64,000 bases of DNA from Pollenia angustigena. Its lineage: Eukaryota > Arthropoda > Insecta > Diptera > Polleniidae. Where the stretch lies: the NCBI GenBank assembly GCA_930367215.1, contig OV884058.1, positions 201,332,208-201,396,207 of the forward strand. The letters are read 5' to 3'. This document shows, piece by piece, positions 33,131 through 44,096 of the stretch (its first letter is position 1; each line of letters starts with the position of its first letter). The position numbers were made by a program, and so were the translations under genes. Below the pieces are notes generated by a model that was not told the origin of the DNA, ran no database searches, and worked only from the letters and a program-made list of their open reading frames with translations.

Positions 33131-34742
33131 CAGGGCTGCCAGATTTTTGCTAAAAAGGTGACGAAAGCAAAAGCAAAAAGCAAAATCAAAAATATTTTAT
33201 AATTTTGTTGTTACTTTCTATAGAAATTCATCTTGAATTTTTAAATTTCAAACACTTCTATCTTGTGGCGTTGAAAATTGAAAAAAAAAATAATATGAAT
33301 GTCTGTAGGTAGAAAGCAACAACAAATTTATAAAATATTTTTGATTTAGTTTTTGCTTTTAATGAAATTGTTGGCGTTGCGTTTTACACTTATGGCGATT
33401 TCTTTTCTAAGAAATATGTTGCATAAATGTTACATGCTCTACACAAAAGAGATAGAGCATGTTACATTTATGCAACATTTTTCTCAGAAAAGAAATCGCA
33501 ATTAGTCTTCGAAATAAGATAATTGTAAATATTTTTATATGTTTGTTTATTAGAAAAAAAGATATCTTTAGAAACAAGGGTTAAATTTTTATATTTATCC
33601 CTATTGTGAAAATTGTCCTCGAAATTGTTTGTCTCTTCCCTAAAAAATGTATCGGCAAAAGCAAAATTTCGAGGGAAAGTAATGGACCGACTTGGCTTAT
33701 TTTGAACATTTAATACTTCTTATATACACATACAAAATATGATTGATATTTGATATTCTTATATTATATGTACACTTTTGTGCCAAAACCATTATTCCGG
33801 CAAGAAAGAAATTTGTTTGTCTCCCAGTAAAAACTTTTTCAAAATAGATAGCTTCTTTCACTCGTTATTTAGTAGCTTTCTTCCATAAGAACTTCGATAA
33901 CTACTTTTTTCTGGATGTATTTAGATAAAAAAAAATGACTTGCTTTTGAATTTGTTCATTTTGGCACAACCCTTGTAAAATTCATTAGTTTTTCAGTAGA
34001 ATTGTATGTAGTGCTTTTATGTGTTTCTGATTACTTAACATATTATTTTGTAGGCGAAGATTTTATTGGGCCTTTAACCCGCTTATTTATGAACCGTTTC
34101 AGGTAAAAAAGAAAAAGATTATAGGAATAGGCAAATTAAAGAGTTATATCTCAGCCATTTGTAAACCGATATAGTTAAATTTCAATAATATACTATTTCG
34201 GAATACATACGATATAAATATAAAACAACGTTGTCACTATCAATTCCATAAAAACCCAGAATATTTATAATACTGTTATCAAAGCTGATTTAATTTAAAA
34301 ATTTTCAATTTTGATCTCGGTTTTTGTAAATATGTATATATCTATTTTAAAAAAGGATGTATGTTTATTTTATTAAGCTTGGTTTCTTTTCGCTTTTGTA
34401 AAAATATTTATTTTAATTTTTGTTTAAAATTATATTTTCTCATGCCTTTGTGTAACTTCTCCAGGGAAAAATAACAATTTTAAATTGTTATCGGATTAAA
34501 GAAAATAAATAATTTTTTAAAAAATAATCCTCCAGCTTAACAAAATAAACATACATTTAATGAAATTTTAAATACCCATGAACTTTAACTATGTTTTTGT
34601 TTGATTATGTTTTAATAAAAATCGAAACAAATTTGTTTAAAATTGATTTTAAATTGCACGATTTTTAAAACAAAAAAGACGAACTTTTTATTTTTTTCTC
34701 AGGAAATTGACGATTTTGACACAAATTTATCTGGCAACACTG
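33131..34742. mobile_element. hAT-like element with CAG(G/T)G(C/T)TGCCAGAT ends
   Basis: 1612 bp. CAGGGCTGCCAGAT at the left, CAGTGTTGCCAGAT (reversed) at the right. Flanks ATAAAAAC and ATGAAAAC match at 7 of 8 if one C at the left boundary is shared. It contains the 109-bp hairpin MITE at 33393-33501. The rest is AT-rich without long ORFs. Confidence 0.5.
33393..33501. mobile_element. 109-bp hairpin MITE, copy 1 (TTA target site)
   Basis: Arms of about 44 bp beginning TGGCGATTTCTTTTCT, flanked by TTA on both sides (33390-33392, 33502-33504). Same length and arms as the copy at 44339-44447, but the ~20-base loop is in the opposite orientation. Confidence 0.75.
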
Positions 34743-35417
34743 ATGAAAACCAAAACAAGAAAAGGCTAAAAAAAAATTTAATATAACTAAATATAACAAT
34801 TGTTTTTTGTATATTTTCATCATATAAATTATGCATTCATCATTTATATTCCTTCTATTTTTTTATTTATTTTAAAAAAATAGTATATAAACATATTTTA
34901 AATTCAAGATACCTACATTTTGTTTTTCTCGCCACCAATTTCAAATGTGACTTATTTTGACAGTTGTTGAAAGAAACTTTTCGCAAAATATTGTTATAGA
35001 AACACTTTTTCTCGCATCCTTCCAATAATTGCTGGAAAATTATTTAAATGACAGATAATTCTCGCAAAAAAAAGATACAGAAACACTTGTGTGAGAAAAA
35101 CCATTTTTTGTTTCATTTCACACTATTTTTGTTGCAATTCACACGTTTCATGCGAAAAGTTTTACGATGTGAGAAATACAGAAACGGGCTACATAAGTTC
35201 TTACCAAAGTTATAGAACATGGGTACTGGTTTCACTTAAGCATTGCTAGTTAAAGTTGGTACTATTTGTGGTGCAATTAAAAATTTAAGGTTAGTTGGTA
35301 CTTCCGTAACTTAATCCTATCAAAATAAATGAATGTGCTTTTGAAAACTAACGAACTCGGTTTTTGTATCCTTCCCTGTTTTTTGTTTTTGTTTTTATTT
35401 TAGAATTAAATTTCAAC
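34743..35417. repeat. Foldback and hAT-MITE fragments
   Basis: 34925-35235 contains foldback-family sequence (GAAACACTTTTTCTCGCA, CATTTCACAC, GTTATAGAACATGGGTACTG). 35240-35340 has GGTAC motifs like the ends of the 19983-29899 hAT (AGTTGGTACTATTTG, GTTAGTTGGTAC). The mariner at 35420 is inserted into this. Confidence 0.45.
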
Positions 35418-35419
35418 TA

Positions 35420-36720
35420 AATGGTGGTTAAATTGTAAGGGCCGATGTTGAATGTGAACCACACCTAAACGCCAAGTTTTTTTCCGAATTTTATTTGACA
35501 TTTCTCTATTTCAGACTTACTCAATTTGAACCATGGAGAGATACACAATCCAACAACGTGTTAAAGTTATCCAGACTTATTATGAAAATGGGCGTTCAAA
35601 TCAAAATGAATATCGTGCACTTCGTGATTTTTTTGGTCAATTTGATCGTCCAAATGTGCGTACAATCGCAAAAATCGTGGAAAAATTCGAGCAAACCGGG
35701 TCTGTAGAAGATGTGAGAACACCAGTGCATGCTCGTACAGCTCGTACTGCAGGAAATATTGCTGCTGTTCGCGATAGTGTGGCTGAAGAGCCGTCCACCT
35801 CAACTCGTCGTCGTGCCCAACAATTGCACCTCTCACGCTCGTCGTTGATGAACATTATGCATAAAGACTTGCATTTACACGCTTACAAGGTGCAATTGGC
35901 TCAAGAACTAAAGCCTCTTGACCATTCCAAACGTCGTGAATGGGCAGAATGGTGGCAAGAAATGGCAACAGTGGATGATCAATCGAAGAAAATCATCTTC
36001 AGTGATGAGGCACATTTTCACCTCAGTGGATTCGTCAATAAACAGAATTGCCGCATTTGGGCGAATGAGAATCCAAGAGTGATTGTCGAAAAACCAATGC
36101 ACCCACAAAGAGTGACTGTTTGGTGCGGTTTATGGGCTGGCGGTATCATCGGGCCGTATTTTTTCCAAAATGAGGCCGGTCAGGCAGTTACTGTGACTGG
36201 TGTTCGCTATCGTGAGATGATAACGAACTTTTTATGGCCCGAATTGGAAGATATGGATGTGGACGATATGTGGTTTCAGCAGGACGGTGCCACTTGCCAC
36301 ACAGCTAACGAAACAATGGCTCTTTTGCGCAACTAATTCAATGGCCGTGTTATCTCACGTAATGGCGATGTCAATTGGCCGCCAAGATCATGTGATTTGA
36401 CACCGTTGGACTTTTTTCTTTGGGGTTATTTGAAAGAAAAGGTGTACGTCGATAAGCCAGCAACAATTCAAGAGCTAAAGGATGAGATAATTCGGCACAT
36501 TAACGGCATAGAACCTCCATTATGCCTCAGGGTCATCGAAAATTTGGATCATCGGATGGAGGTGTGCCGCCGTGGTCGCGGCGCCCATTTGGCCGATATT
36601 TTGTTCCATACATAATTGAGTAATACCAATATATCATAATAAAATAAAATTACAATAATTTCCTAAATAGTTTGTGTTTTATTCAAAATCAACATCGGCC
36701 CTTGAAATTTAACCACCCTT
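35420..36720 (+). mobile_element. Nearly complete mariner-type transposon, DD41D (rosa-like) group
   Basis: A 1301-bp element with 32-bp TIRs, outer part AAxGGTGGTTAAATTxxAAG followed by GGCCGATGTTGA, differing at only three positions between the ends. It is flanked by TA on both sides (35418-35419 and 36721-36722), the standard Tc1/mariner target duplication. The internal spacing of the transposase catalytic residues (41 residues between the second and third Asp) places it in the DD41D group. It lies in the intron of the minus-strand secreted-protein gene, in the opposite orientation. Confidence 0.85.
35533..36615 (+). pseudogene. DD41D mariner transposase with one in-frame stop
   Basis: The frame runs 360 codons from MERYTIQQRVKVIQ to HLADILFHT and is broken only by TAA at codon 268 (36334-36336). 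An N-terminal helix-turn-helix region (about residues 1-110) would bind the TIRs. The catalytic triad is D158 (IIFSDEAHF), D251 (WFQQDGATCHT) and D293 (DLTPLDFFLWGYLK), with 41 residues between the last two. Transposases of this superfamily cut at TIRs and insert at TA. The length is normal for the family. The single stop suggests recent loss of activity, or a polymorphic stop. The TIR match (29/32) also suggests youth. Confidence 0.85.
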
Positions 36721-36722
36721 TA

Positions 36723-37067
36723 GAATGAAACAATTAAAAGTTACAATGGAATTACTTCTAATATATATATTGAAATATCGATATTTTTAATAATTTAATT
36801 CAATATATTTCGATATATTTTTTTAAATTTGCCCATCGCTTATCGGGCACGTTTTTTGTTGAAAACTGTTAAAAAATTTAAACATTTCTTAAAGCACTAA
36901 AGGCACCAATGGAAATTTAAATAAACACCAAATCAGTACCTTTTCTCAGTTGGGCACCAAAGCTCATAATTTTGTGTTTTGAGGCATCAAAAAGCAGTAG
37001 AAAATGAAAATGGAAAAAGCACTAAGTTAGCATCGCTGATTTATTTGTATACTTTCCGGTTTACATT
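36723..37067. other. No gene; likely right part of the interrupted hAT MITE
   Basis: AATATCGATATTTTT-type repeats at 36770-36830, and TTAGCATCGCTGATTT at 37025, which loosely pairs with AGCATTGCTAGTT at 35247. The mariner lies between these two. Confidence 0.4.
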
Positions 37068-37189
37068 GCAGCCACACGATCAAGATTTTCTTGATAGTCT
37101 TTTACATATCGTTACTTTAATATAGAAAAGCCCTAACAAACATTTTCCTTACTTTACAGGAGAAGGAAAACCCCAAATAAGAATTAAAG

Positions 37190-37282
37190 TCTTATAGTCG
37201 CGATTTTTTTTAAACGCAGTTTTTTATTAAATTCTCTAAACAATTTAATAAAACACTGCGTTTAAAAAAAATCGCAACTACA
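37190..37282. repeat. Short hairpin element
   Basis: TAGTCGCGATTTTTTTTAAA then CGCAGT pairs with ACTGCGTTTAAAAAAAATCG then CAACTA, with an inner AATTTAATAAA stem and an 8-base loop. Perhaps a very small MITE. Confidence 0.5.
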
Positions 37283-37285
37283 ATA

Positions 37286-37935
37286 CAGGGCTGTCAGATA
37301 TGGCGATTTCTCGCCAAACGTGGCGATTTTGAAACGTGTTTGGCGATGGAATTTCCCATTTGGCGACTGGCGACTTTTGTGGCGATTTCTGATATAACTG
37401 GCGATTAACTTGGCTATTTTTACCATTTATATTATTTCGGCGATTTTGTTTAACAGCTTGTTATTTTCTGTTATCATTACTAATATAAAAAAAAACATGC
37501 AACTTTTTTCCACATAATTTTTGTTTTGCTATCAGTTTAAGTAAATGTTATATTCAGTCACTATTTAATTCTAATAGTATGTATGCCGGTCAAAACTCCA
37601 GTAATGAAATCAGTGAGGCTGAAGTGTACGATCTTATAGACTTGTGTACTTAATTCAAGCTTTTTTAATTGAATACTTATACGATCTCCATTTTATGTTA
37701 TTTAAAAAAAAAAAAAAAATGACAGAAACAAAACAAAATTTACTTTCGTCGAATTTTTTGTATTTTTTCTCAGTTTTTGGCGACTAACATATTATACTAT
37801 CGTTTTTTGTATGCAAAATTTAATTAAAAAAAAAAAAAAAAAATACAAAAACTGAACCAAATTGACGTTTGTCGATTTTTGGCGATTTCTGACATCCGGT
37901 TTGGCGATAGAGCTCAAAATAATCTGACAACCCTG
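37286..37935. mobile_element. hAT-like MITE with CAGGGCTGTCAGAT ends, copy 2
   Basis: 650 bp. TIRs CAGGGCTGTCAGAT and (reversed) CAGGGTTGTCAGAT. Perfect 8-bp TSD CTACAATA (37278-37285, 37936-37943). Inverted relative to the copy at 16451-17220, sharing GGCGATTTCTCGCCAAA and GACATCCGGTTTGGCGA. Confidence 0.85.
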
Positions 37936-38030
37936 CTACAATACTACAATTTATATTAAGTTTTTTTCTTCTTATCAAAAAGTAATTTCAATTTTTGGGA
38001 ATACAAAATTTTAATTTCAAAAGATTTTTT

Positions 38031-38402
38031 TATTCGTGCTAATTCCCAGTTTATATTCTTGACAAAAACACTTGAAATTTATTGTTGATGGGATAAGCTA
38101 CTCCTATGCGCATTTCACTGGTTGCTTAGGCCAGATCATCAGGAAACTTCATCCATAAAGATTTTAGAAAAACTAAAGATATTAAACCAAATAAAACTGT
38201 TAAACGTATAAGAATTATAGCAACAGTTCTACTTGTAATAATATCAAAGTTTAAACAAAACACATCAACAATAAAGAACAGTGGGTTTATCTCATCTTAC
38301 ATTCCCCACTACAATTAGTTGAAATTCTCTCAACATTAATTGTAGTTGTAAATAGGTTAAGAAAATCAAGAATAAAAACTGGGAATTAAGCACGAATAAC
38401 AA
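38031..38402. mobile_element. Inverted-repeat element with TTATTCGTGCTTAATTCCCA ends, complete copy
   Basis: TIR of about 33 bp (TTATTCGTGC, TAATTCCCAGTTT, ATTCTTGA) at both ends. Interior as in the 18441-18780 copy. No ORF and no clear TSD. Confidence 0.6.
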
Positions 38403-38513
38403 AAAAAGCTTTTTTCTTCTCCTCTAAAGTAAGGGAAATGTTAGTTAGGGCTTTTCTATATTAAAGTTACGAAATACTGTTTGTCAAAATATGCAAAAAT
38501 TGACGGCTGTGAC

Positions 38514-39255
38514 CAGTGTTCCCAGTTTTGGGGATTTTTTGGGGCAAAGCACTTTTTTCGCTGGGGATTTTTGGGGATAATTTATTATTATTAATTTCAT
38601 ATTTGCAATGGCAAGACCGATTTGGTCAAGATGTGGGTACAAATTTTAGTCTTTCTTGTGGTTTAAAACTATTTCAAGAACTTGTTGAAATAGTTTTAAA
38701 TATGCTGTTTGTACCAACTAGCGTTACTTCTGTTGAACTAGCTTTTTTCTGTAGTGAATACAACCAAAATAAATATTTGCAACAGAATGCAATATGAGTT
38801 ATTAGGAGTTCTTCTTAGAATTAAAACACACTTTAAAATAATGAAGCTTGCTGTGACAAATTTATTCATTAATCTAAAATGCACTTTTTAAACAAACAAG
38901 ATTTAAAACCAAATTGCATTGGCTTATGAATTAGAAGATTGTGATTCCTTAGTTTTGGAAATGATAAATATGTATTGACGCATAATTATTTTTCTTTTGC
39001 GTTTTTACGTAACCCTTGTTACATACTATACATGTATACATAGATACGTAGAACTCAAAGAATAAATAACATTAGTTTTAATAATATTACACAAATTGAT
39101 TTATTTAAATAAATCGGTGTATGCATATTTTTCCAATGACAAAATATTTTTTTTTTTAAGATAATGTGGGTATTTTTGGGGATAAGAAAATGGCTATTTT
39201 GGGGATGAAAAATCGCAAATTGGGGATAAGGCCTAAAATAAAACTGGGAGCTCTG
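38514..39255. mobile_element. hAT-like MITE with CAG(T/A)G(T/C)TCCCAGTTTT ends
   Basis: 742 bp. Left CAGTGTTCCCAGTTTT, right (reversed) CAGAGCTCCCAGTTTT. Perfect 8-bp TSD GCTGTGAC (38506-38513, 39256-39263). Sub-terminal repeats of TTTGGGGAT in both arms. Confidence 0.85.
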
Positions 39256-39513
39256 GCTGTGACAGCTGTGGCTGCACGCAATTTGAAAGCAATTTACTTT
39301 TAAGATGTCATCTAGAAAACTACTTAAGGCCAGTTTACACGGTAATACAATGTATTACGACATGTCGAACAATTATGTAGAAAGAGAAAAATCGTATGTA
39401 AAAGCAAAATGTATTGAGAAAGAGAGAATACGGATACAAAATCTGAGAAGCGGTCGGTAAATGATTTTTTTCTAAACCATTTAAGAAACTTATGTATTCT
39501 CATCACACCAGTA

Positions 39514-40175
39514 GTGCGATTCACTAACTTTTATAACGATTATCGAATCGTTAAAATAAATATAACGAAAATTTATCGAACATGCTATTCAGTAAAATTT
39601 TTAACGATATTCGCTGTCGTTTAAAGCCAGCTGTTACTTTAAGCAATTTTTTTGTCGTTATTTAAGCGACAATAATTTAGGTTGTGTTTATTTAATCGAT
39701 AAAATGTATTTTATGTTTAAAAAAGTTTACATACATACAAAGATATATTCATAAGCATATGTATGAACAAAAACAAAATTTTAAATTTAAAATTTACAAA
39801 GAATGCATATTAAGAAAAAAAAAACAAAATTGTAAATGTAAAATTCACAAAAAAAAATATATATATATATGTATATATATAAGCCATAAATTAACCCTTC
39901 GTCTTACTCATGAGTCTGGCCAGACCTTTTTCAATGCATTTTGAATGAAAAACATGTGTAACATGGGGGGTTAAGAACAATTTCGTTTGTTTTTATTTTC
40001 TTCTCTTTTGTGGTTTTCGTTTTTTTTAACATTTTTAAGACAGAGATGTTACAAAAATACAGCTGTTTACTATCGTTAAAAAAAGTTACAGAATCACACT
40101 ATCGTTACTGCAAGCGAATATATTTGTCGACAAACATAACGATTGTCGGTTCGTTAAAAGTTAGTGAATCGCACC
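39514..40175. mobile_element. MITE with AGTGCGATTCACTAACTTTT ends
   Basis: TIR of about 25 bp at both ends (GTGCGATTCACTAACTTTTA, then ACGA). Sub-terminal TATCGA/ACGATT repeats. The flanks CACCAGTAG and CACCACAG resemble each other but do not give an exact TSD. Confidence 0.55.
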
Positions 40176-40208
40176 ACAGAGGTGCATTTTAACAGAGTAT
40201 ATTAAATA

Positions 40209-40802
40209 CAGTTAAACCTCTATTATCCGGCTCTCGTGGGACCGGCACCAGCACGGATAATCGAAATACACGGTTAATAGAGGTTATATTAATATAAACA
40301 GAAATTTTTTTTTTATTTATTTTTATTTCAACATTAAATTTATGGAACTGCAGATTCAAATATACCACATATTTTTCTAAAAAACATACAAATTCCCATA
40401 GACAATGCAAAATCAAATATTTACTGATTATGCTTTGGTTGATCAAACTATATGAATGCACAAAATTTGTACATTTTACAACGTTTTATGCTTTTTTGTT
40501 TTTGCATTTCTTTTGACGAAATGTTAAAATTTCACTTGCTAAATGAATACAAACGCAAATATGTTCTTATGTGTGGGCACATGAACTTAAAAAGGGGAAA
40601 CACCGGAATTAGATTAACATAACAAAAAACATATGAATACTGCACGGATAATACATGTAAAGCACGGTTAATAAAGGTGTAAGTCTAAAGCACGGATAAT
40701 AGAGGTGAAGCACGGATAATAGAGGGAAAAAATAAAAAGAACCGCATGCCGGTTAATAGATGTAACCGATTAATAGAGGCCCGGTTAATCGAGGTTTAAC
40801 TG
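40209..40802. mobile_element. pogo/Tigger-like MITE (TA target site)
   Basis: 594 bp. TIR CAGTTAAACCTC(T/G)ATTA followed by (T/A)CCGG at both ends, flanked by TA (40207-40208, 40803-40804). Sub-terminal copies of GCACGGATAATAGAGGT repeat at both sides (40230-40280 and 40640-40790). The end sequence is like those of pogo-type Tc1/mariner elements. Confidence 0.75.
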
Positions 40803-41054
40803 TATATTTATACAATTACAAAAACAACTAAAATCAACTCACAAAATTTTCATGTTGTTTGTGTTAATATTTAAAACTGCAACCATCTGCTTTTTTGTTA
40901 TTATTTTTGATTTTACTTATACGATCCGTGTAAACATGAATTATACTTACAAAAGATTTTTATTCTTTTCTTTTAAGCACGGAGAGAATTTCTTAATATT
41001 TTGTTTCCACAAAGTCGTAATACATTGTATTACCGTGTAAACTGGCCTTTACAT

Positions 41055-41190
41055 AGCGTCTTCACCTGACAATTTTTTGCCATACCAAACGTCAAAGTCT
41101 ATATAAAAAAAACTCGAAAATTTTTGTCAGCGTTTTTTTAATATGAAGTTTGACGTTTGGTATGAAAAAAAATTGTTAGGTGAAGACGCT
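41055..41190. mobile_element. Hairpin MITE, 136 bp
   Basis: Perfect outer arms AGCGTCTTCACCT(G/A)ACAA then TTTTTT and CATACCAAACGTCAAA, reverse at the right end. The loop is about 45 bases. Directly abuts the TTA of the 39327-41048 element. Confidence 0.65.
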
Positions 41191-41324
41191 GTGTTATAAA
41201 GACAAACTTGTACTCAGCTGTTAAATTGAAAGTAAAATTGCCAAACAAATGGAAAGGTAAAATTGAAAGCCATCTCGTGGTCAATTTCAAAAGTTTTAAA
41301 AGCAAAACTTGATCGTGTGGCTGC

Positions 41325-41838
41325 TATGTTAGAAAATGTATAATGAACAGTGTTGCCAGAAATAGGGGAAAATTCCTACATGAAGGTATTTTATATTTAG
41401 GGCAAATCGGACAGAGTTTTCATTATCTCCAAAATGAAGGGATTTTTCGTATTATCTTATTATTTATAAAATAAATGCTGAAAAAAAAGATTTTTTAAGG
41501 ATATTTTATTGTCTAAAACGGTTGAAAAAGATTGCATATTTCAACATATTTAAACATTTTCTATTGTTTATTTTATAAATATTTTTTATTTTAACTAATT
41601 TTGGGTAACTGGCTTACAGTTTTTTTTTAATTTATTTTTGACACAGCTGATTGTTTAACAATTTTATAAGTTTGCCCAAAGAAAAAGTGAAGACAATACT
41701 TCGTGCAAGAAGAAGAAAATTTTTCTCTTAAAAGCTCTCCCACTTTACCATACTTTGAGTACAGGGATCCCGCGGGCTCCTAACGTTGAATACGGGATCA
41801 CACCTAATGTTGAAAGACTTAATTGAATTTAATTTATA
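41325..41838. other. No gene seen
   Basis: CAGTGTTGCCAG at 41349 resembles a hAT MITE end of the TGCCAG group; no partner end was found. CCCAAAGAAAAAGT then a GTGCAAG at 41675-41705 resembles the interior of the 20428 element. Confidence 0.4.
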
Positions 41839-42113
41839 TATCGACTCCTAACCGCGAAAATAACGTAAGCGCCAAAAATCAAATTTTACAGGAGAGAGTA
41901 TTTTTTTTAATTTAAATATAAATGTCATATAAATTTTGCATGAAATTTGTCGCTTACAATAAAATTGTTCTTGCTATAAAATCGTAACGGTACCTTATGT
42001 GACCATGACATTTTAGGAGATGATGCAAGTGTTGCCAATAAAGTCATTTATTAAAAAAAAAGGGAAATTGAATATCAGGTCGCTTACGTTATTTTCGCGG
42101 TTAGGGCTCGATA
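41839..42113. mobile_element. MITE with CCTAACCGCGAAAATAACGT arms
   Basis: About 275 bp. Arms ATATCGACTCCTAACCGCG then AAAATAACGTAAGCG at the left pair with the right end (two mismatches in about 33). The interior is AT-rich. Exact boundary and TSD not resolved. Confidence 0.6.
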
Positions 42114-42898
42114 TGTATTATTTTTTTTAGTTTTGTACTTATTTTATGTCAAAGCTTTAATATACATATAGGAATAAAATTTATTTTTTATAACTAATTA
42201 TTTTTCTTCTATTTTAAAGCTTCGTTCACAATCAAAAGGTCATTTTCACTTGATGTTCATAATAGAGCAACAATTTCTTTTGTAACTACACACATTTTGC
42301 ATAAAGAAACCGTTCGCAAATTTCAACCACATCAATATTTTGCATTTATTTTTATTTTTGTAAACATTTTGGTAAAATTTTCATTCAAAACTAAATAAAA
42401 TGATTTTAAACGTCAGAAACAATTTCATACAAATTGTTGATGAAGTTACATTTTTAAAAAAATTTTAGTTACATTTTTGTTCTTAAAATGAAAGGAAAAT
42501 ATATGAAATACTTTGGGAAGAAAAAAAGATAGAAGAAAAAGTGAAATTGTTTTTTTGATTGTGAACGCAGATTAATGATAAAAATGCGTAGAGATTTTTG
42601 TAGGGAAATTTTTTTCAACATGTAGGGAAAATCGTATTTTTTTTTAGCATGTGTCGGTATTTTTTCAAAAAGTCCACTGGAAATACTGATAATGAAAAGA
42701 AACCTTCTGGTAATGAATTTAAAAAGTCCAAGAAGTACGATGAAATGATACATAAAAGTGCCATATTTAGAAGTCATATGCGTACAAATAACAAAAAATT
42801 TTTTTTAACAATGTATTCGAAGTTGAATTGAGCGCTGTAGGTTCTTATGTAAATATATATGTAAGTATATTAAAGACCTACCGGTTATTCTGTCTTGT
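42114..42898. other. Intron sequence without recognised features
   Basis: Lies between the donor of the main exon (42973) and the MITE at 41839. Minus-strand frames at 42469-42777 are low-complexity Phe/Lys runs from AT-rich DNA. Confidence 0.5.
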
Positions 42899-42973
42899 TC
42901 TAAAACATATTTGTTTTATTATTTATACATATTTCCCTCAATAATATTGCAAATTTTTTAATTTCCTTCTTAC

Positions 42974-44096
42974 CTTTTTGCTCTTCTGGCAACCTAATGT
43001 CTTCCATGGCCTTCGTTTCCAATTGTTGTCCTTCTTTAATTTCCTCTTTCAAAGCATTTGCTTCCAGAAAACGTTTAAACTCCTCTTTCTTTTCCTTAAG
43101 CAAGAGCTCTTCTTTCTTTTCTTTAAGCAACAATTCCTGCTTTTCGAGATCGTTATTTGAAGCATATAAAGCTGGAGTTGCTAACGCCAGTTGAGCCGCC
43201 TTAGCATCTTTGTCCTCGGCTAGAATACTGCGTCGTGCCTTAATTGTTGTTGCGGTAGCGGGTGATAGAAAAATTGAGCCTGGTACAAAATCAACTACAT
43301 GAGGAGCAGATGGTGCCACGACATAATGGTGTCTGGGTTCATTGGTATAAATAGATATTGAAGGCAACACAGGTTGCAATAACGATGACAGGGAGGAAAT
43401 TTTAGGGGCCAATGAAAGTACTGGCAATTTTTGTTCGGAGGAAATTATGGGTGGCAAGGATACTGCAGCTGAAATCACTGGTAGCTTTTGTTCTGATATG
43501 ATTGGTGGTAAAGCTACCTCAGATGCTATTAAAGGTGTTTCGGCAGATAATAGTTGTGTTTGAGCTTGTTGTTGTGCCTGGGTACCCTGTACGTAACCGC
43601 TTATGGCGCTTTGAGCTCCTTGAAAGAAAGACTCGGCAGCACCTTGTAAACTGGAAGCAGGATTGCCCAACGAAGGCACAAATGACGATGAGCCACCGAT
43701 ATAGCTGCTGGCAGTTTCGGCTGCTGCCTGCCCGGCATTTTGTAAAGCACTTAAGCCACCACTAGCCAGCGCACCTGCATTATTTGCAAAATCAGAAGGA
43801 TTAAATTGTTTACCCTTGTTGCCTTCTAAAGATCTGGAGACGATTTCGGCATTGTGTATTGCTGCAGCAGCACTGGCCGGTACATAGACAATGGTTTCCT
43901 CATGAGGAGTTATGTAACGGGTAAAGGGCGATAAATGTTGTATTATTGGTGTACCGGGTACTAAAGACTCTAAGCGTAGTTGAGCTTGAGGTGTGACGAT
44001 TAAAACATGTGGTGTCAGTTCACTGTGATGTGGGTGCAATGGCTTAGCCCATATTGTATGGGCTAGTAGAGAGCAAATTAAAATATATTTAAACAT
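42974..44096 (-). CDS. Main coding exon of a secreted Ala/Gln- and Lys/Glu-rich protein, unrecognised family
   Basis: 374 codons plus one base. The exon begins at an ATG that directly follows a good 3' splice site (pyrimidine-rich tract ending TTATTGCAG). Residues 1-17 (MFKYILICSLLAHTIWA) form a clear signal peptide. The mature part holds an Ala/Gly/Gln-rich segment (about 105-185), a duplicated LPPIISxEQKLPV motif (196-207 and 214-226), a dibasic KARR site (287-290) that may be cleaved by a furin-like protease, and a Lys/Glu-rich helical tail with LLLKEKKEE repeated at 322-330 and 331-339. The reading frame continues upstream to 44129 (11 more residues) and downstream to a stop at 42900, but AAAAAG|GTAAGAAG at 42974 is a strong 5' splice site ending in phase 1. 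It matches a terminal exon at 30978-31084. I infer an extracellular or cuticle/eggshell-type protein from composition only. The function is not recognised. Confidence 0.8.

Larger units (their letters stand above)
37110..38471. mobile_element. Inverted-repeat element with GAAAAGCCCTAAC arms
   Basis: Arms of about 60 bp: GTTACTTTAATATAG, GAAAAGCCCTAACAAACATT and TCCTTACTTTA at the left pair with the right end. A hairpin MITE (37190-37282), a hAT MITE (37286-37935) and the 38031-38402 repeat sit inside, so little is left of the original. Confidence 0.5.
39327..41048. mobile_element. Harbinger-type element with AGGCCAGTTTACACGG ends
   Basis: 1722 bp. A perfect ~35-bp TIR (AGGCCAGTTTACACGGTAAT then ACAATGTATTACGAC) and TTA at both flanks (39324-39326, 41049-41051). 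Contains two nested MITEs (39514-40175 and 40209-40802). No transposase ORF. Confidence 0.75.
37068..41324. mobile_element. MITE with GCAGCCACACGATCAAG ends, copy 2, filled with insertions
   Basis: Ends GCAGCCACACGATCAAG and its exact reverse complement. Only about 300 bp of its own sequence remains, recognisable against the copy at 11681-11985 (CTTTTACATAT, TTGTCAAAAT, AATTTGAAAGCAATTTACTT, CAGCTGTTAAATTGAAAGT, AAGCCATCTCGTGGTCAATT). The rest is four successive insertions: 37110-38471, 38514-39255, 39327-41048 and 41055-41190. All lie in the 11.9-kb intron of the split gene. Confidence 0.65.

Noticed and set aside
38516..38797. Plus-strand 93-codon ORF with hydrophobic start
   Set aside because: Begins within the TIR of the 38514-39255 hAT MITE and translates its TTTGGGGAT repeats.
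42469..42777. Minus-strand 102-codon ORF
   Set aside because: Phe/Lys low-complexity frame typical of AT-rich intron DNA; no splice or motif support.
42900..42973. C-terminal extension of the main exon to the stop at 42900
   Set aside because: A strong 5' splice site lies at 42974 and a phase-matched exon exists; the extension's composition differs from the rest. Kept only as a possible retained-intron form.
43502..43765. Plus-strand 87-codon ORF
   Set aside because: Antisense shadow of the main coding exon.
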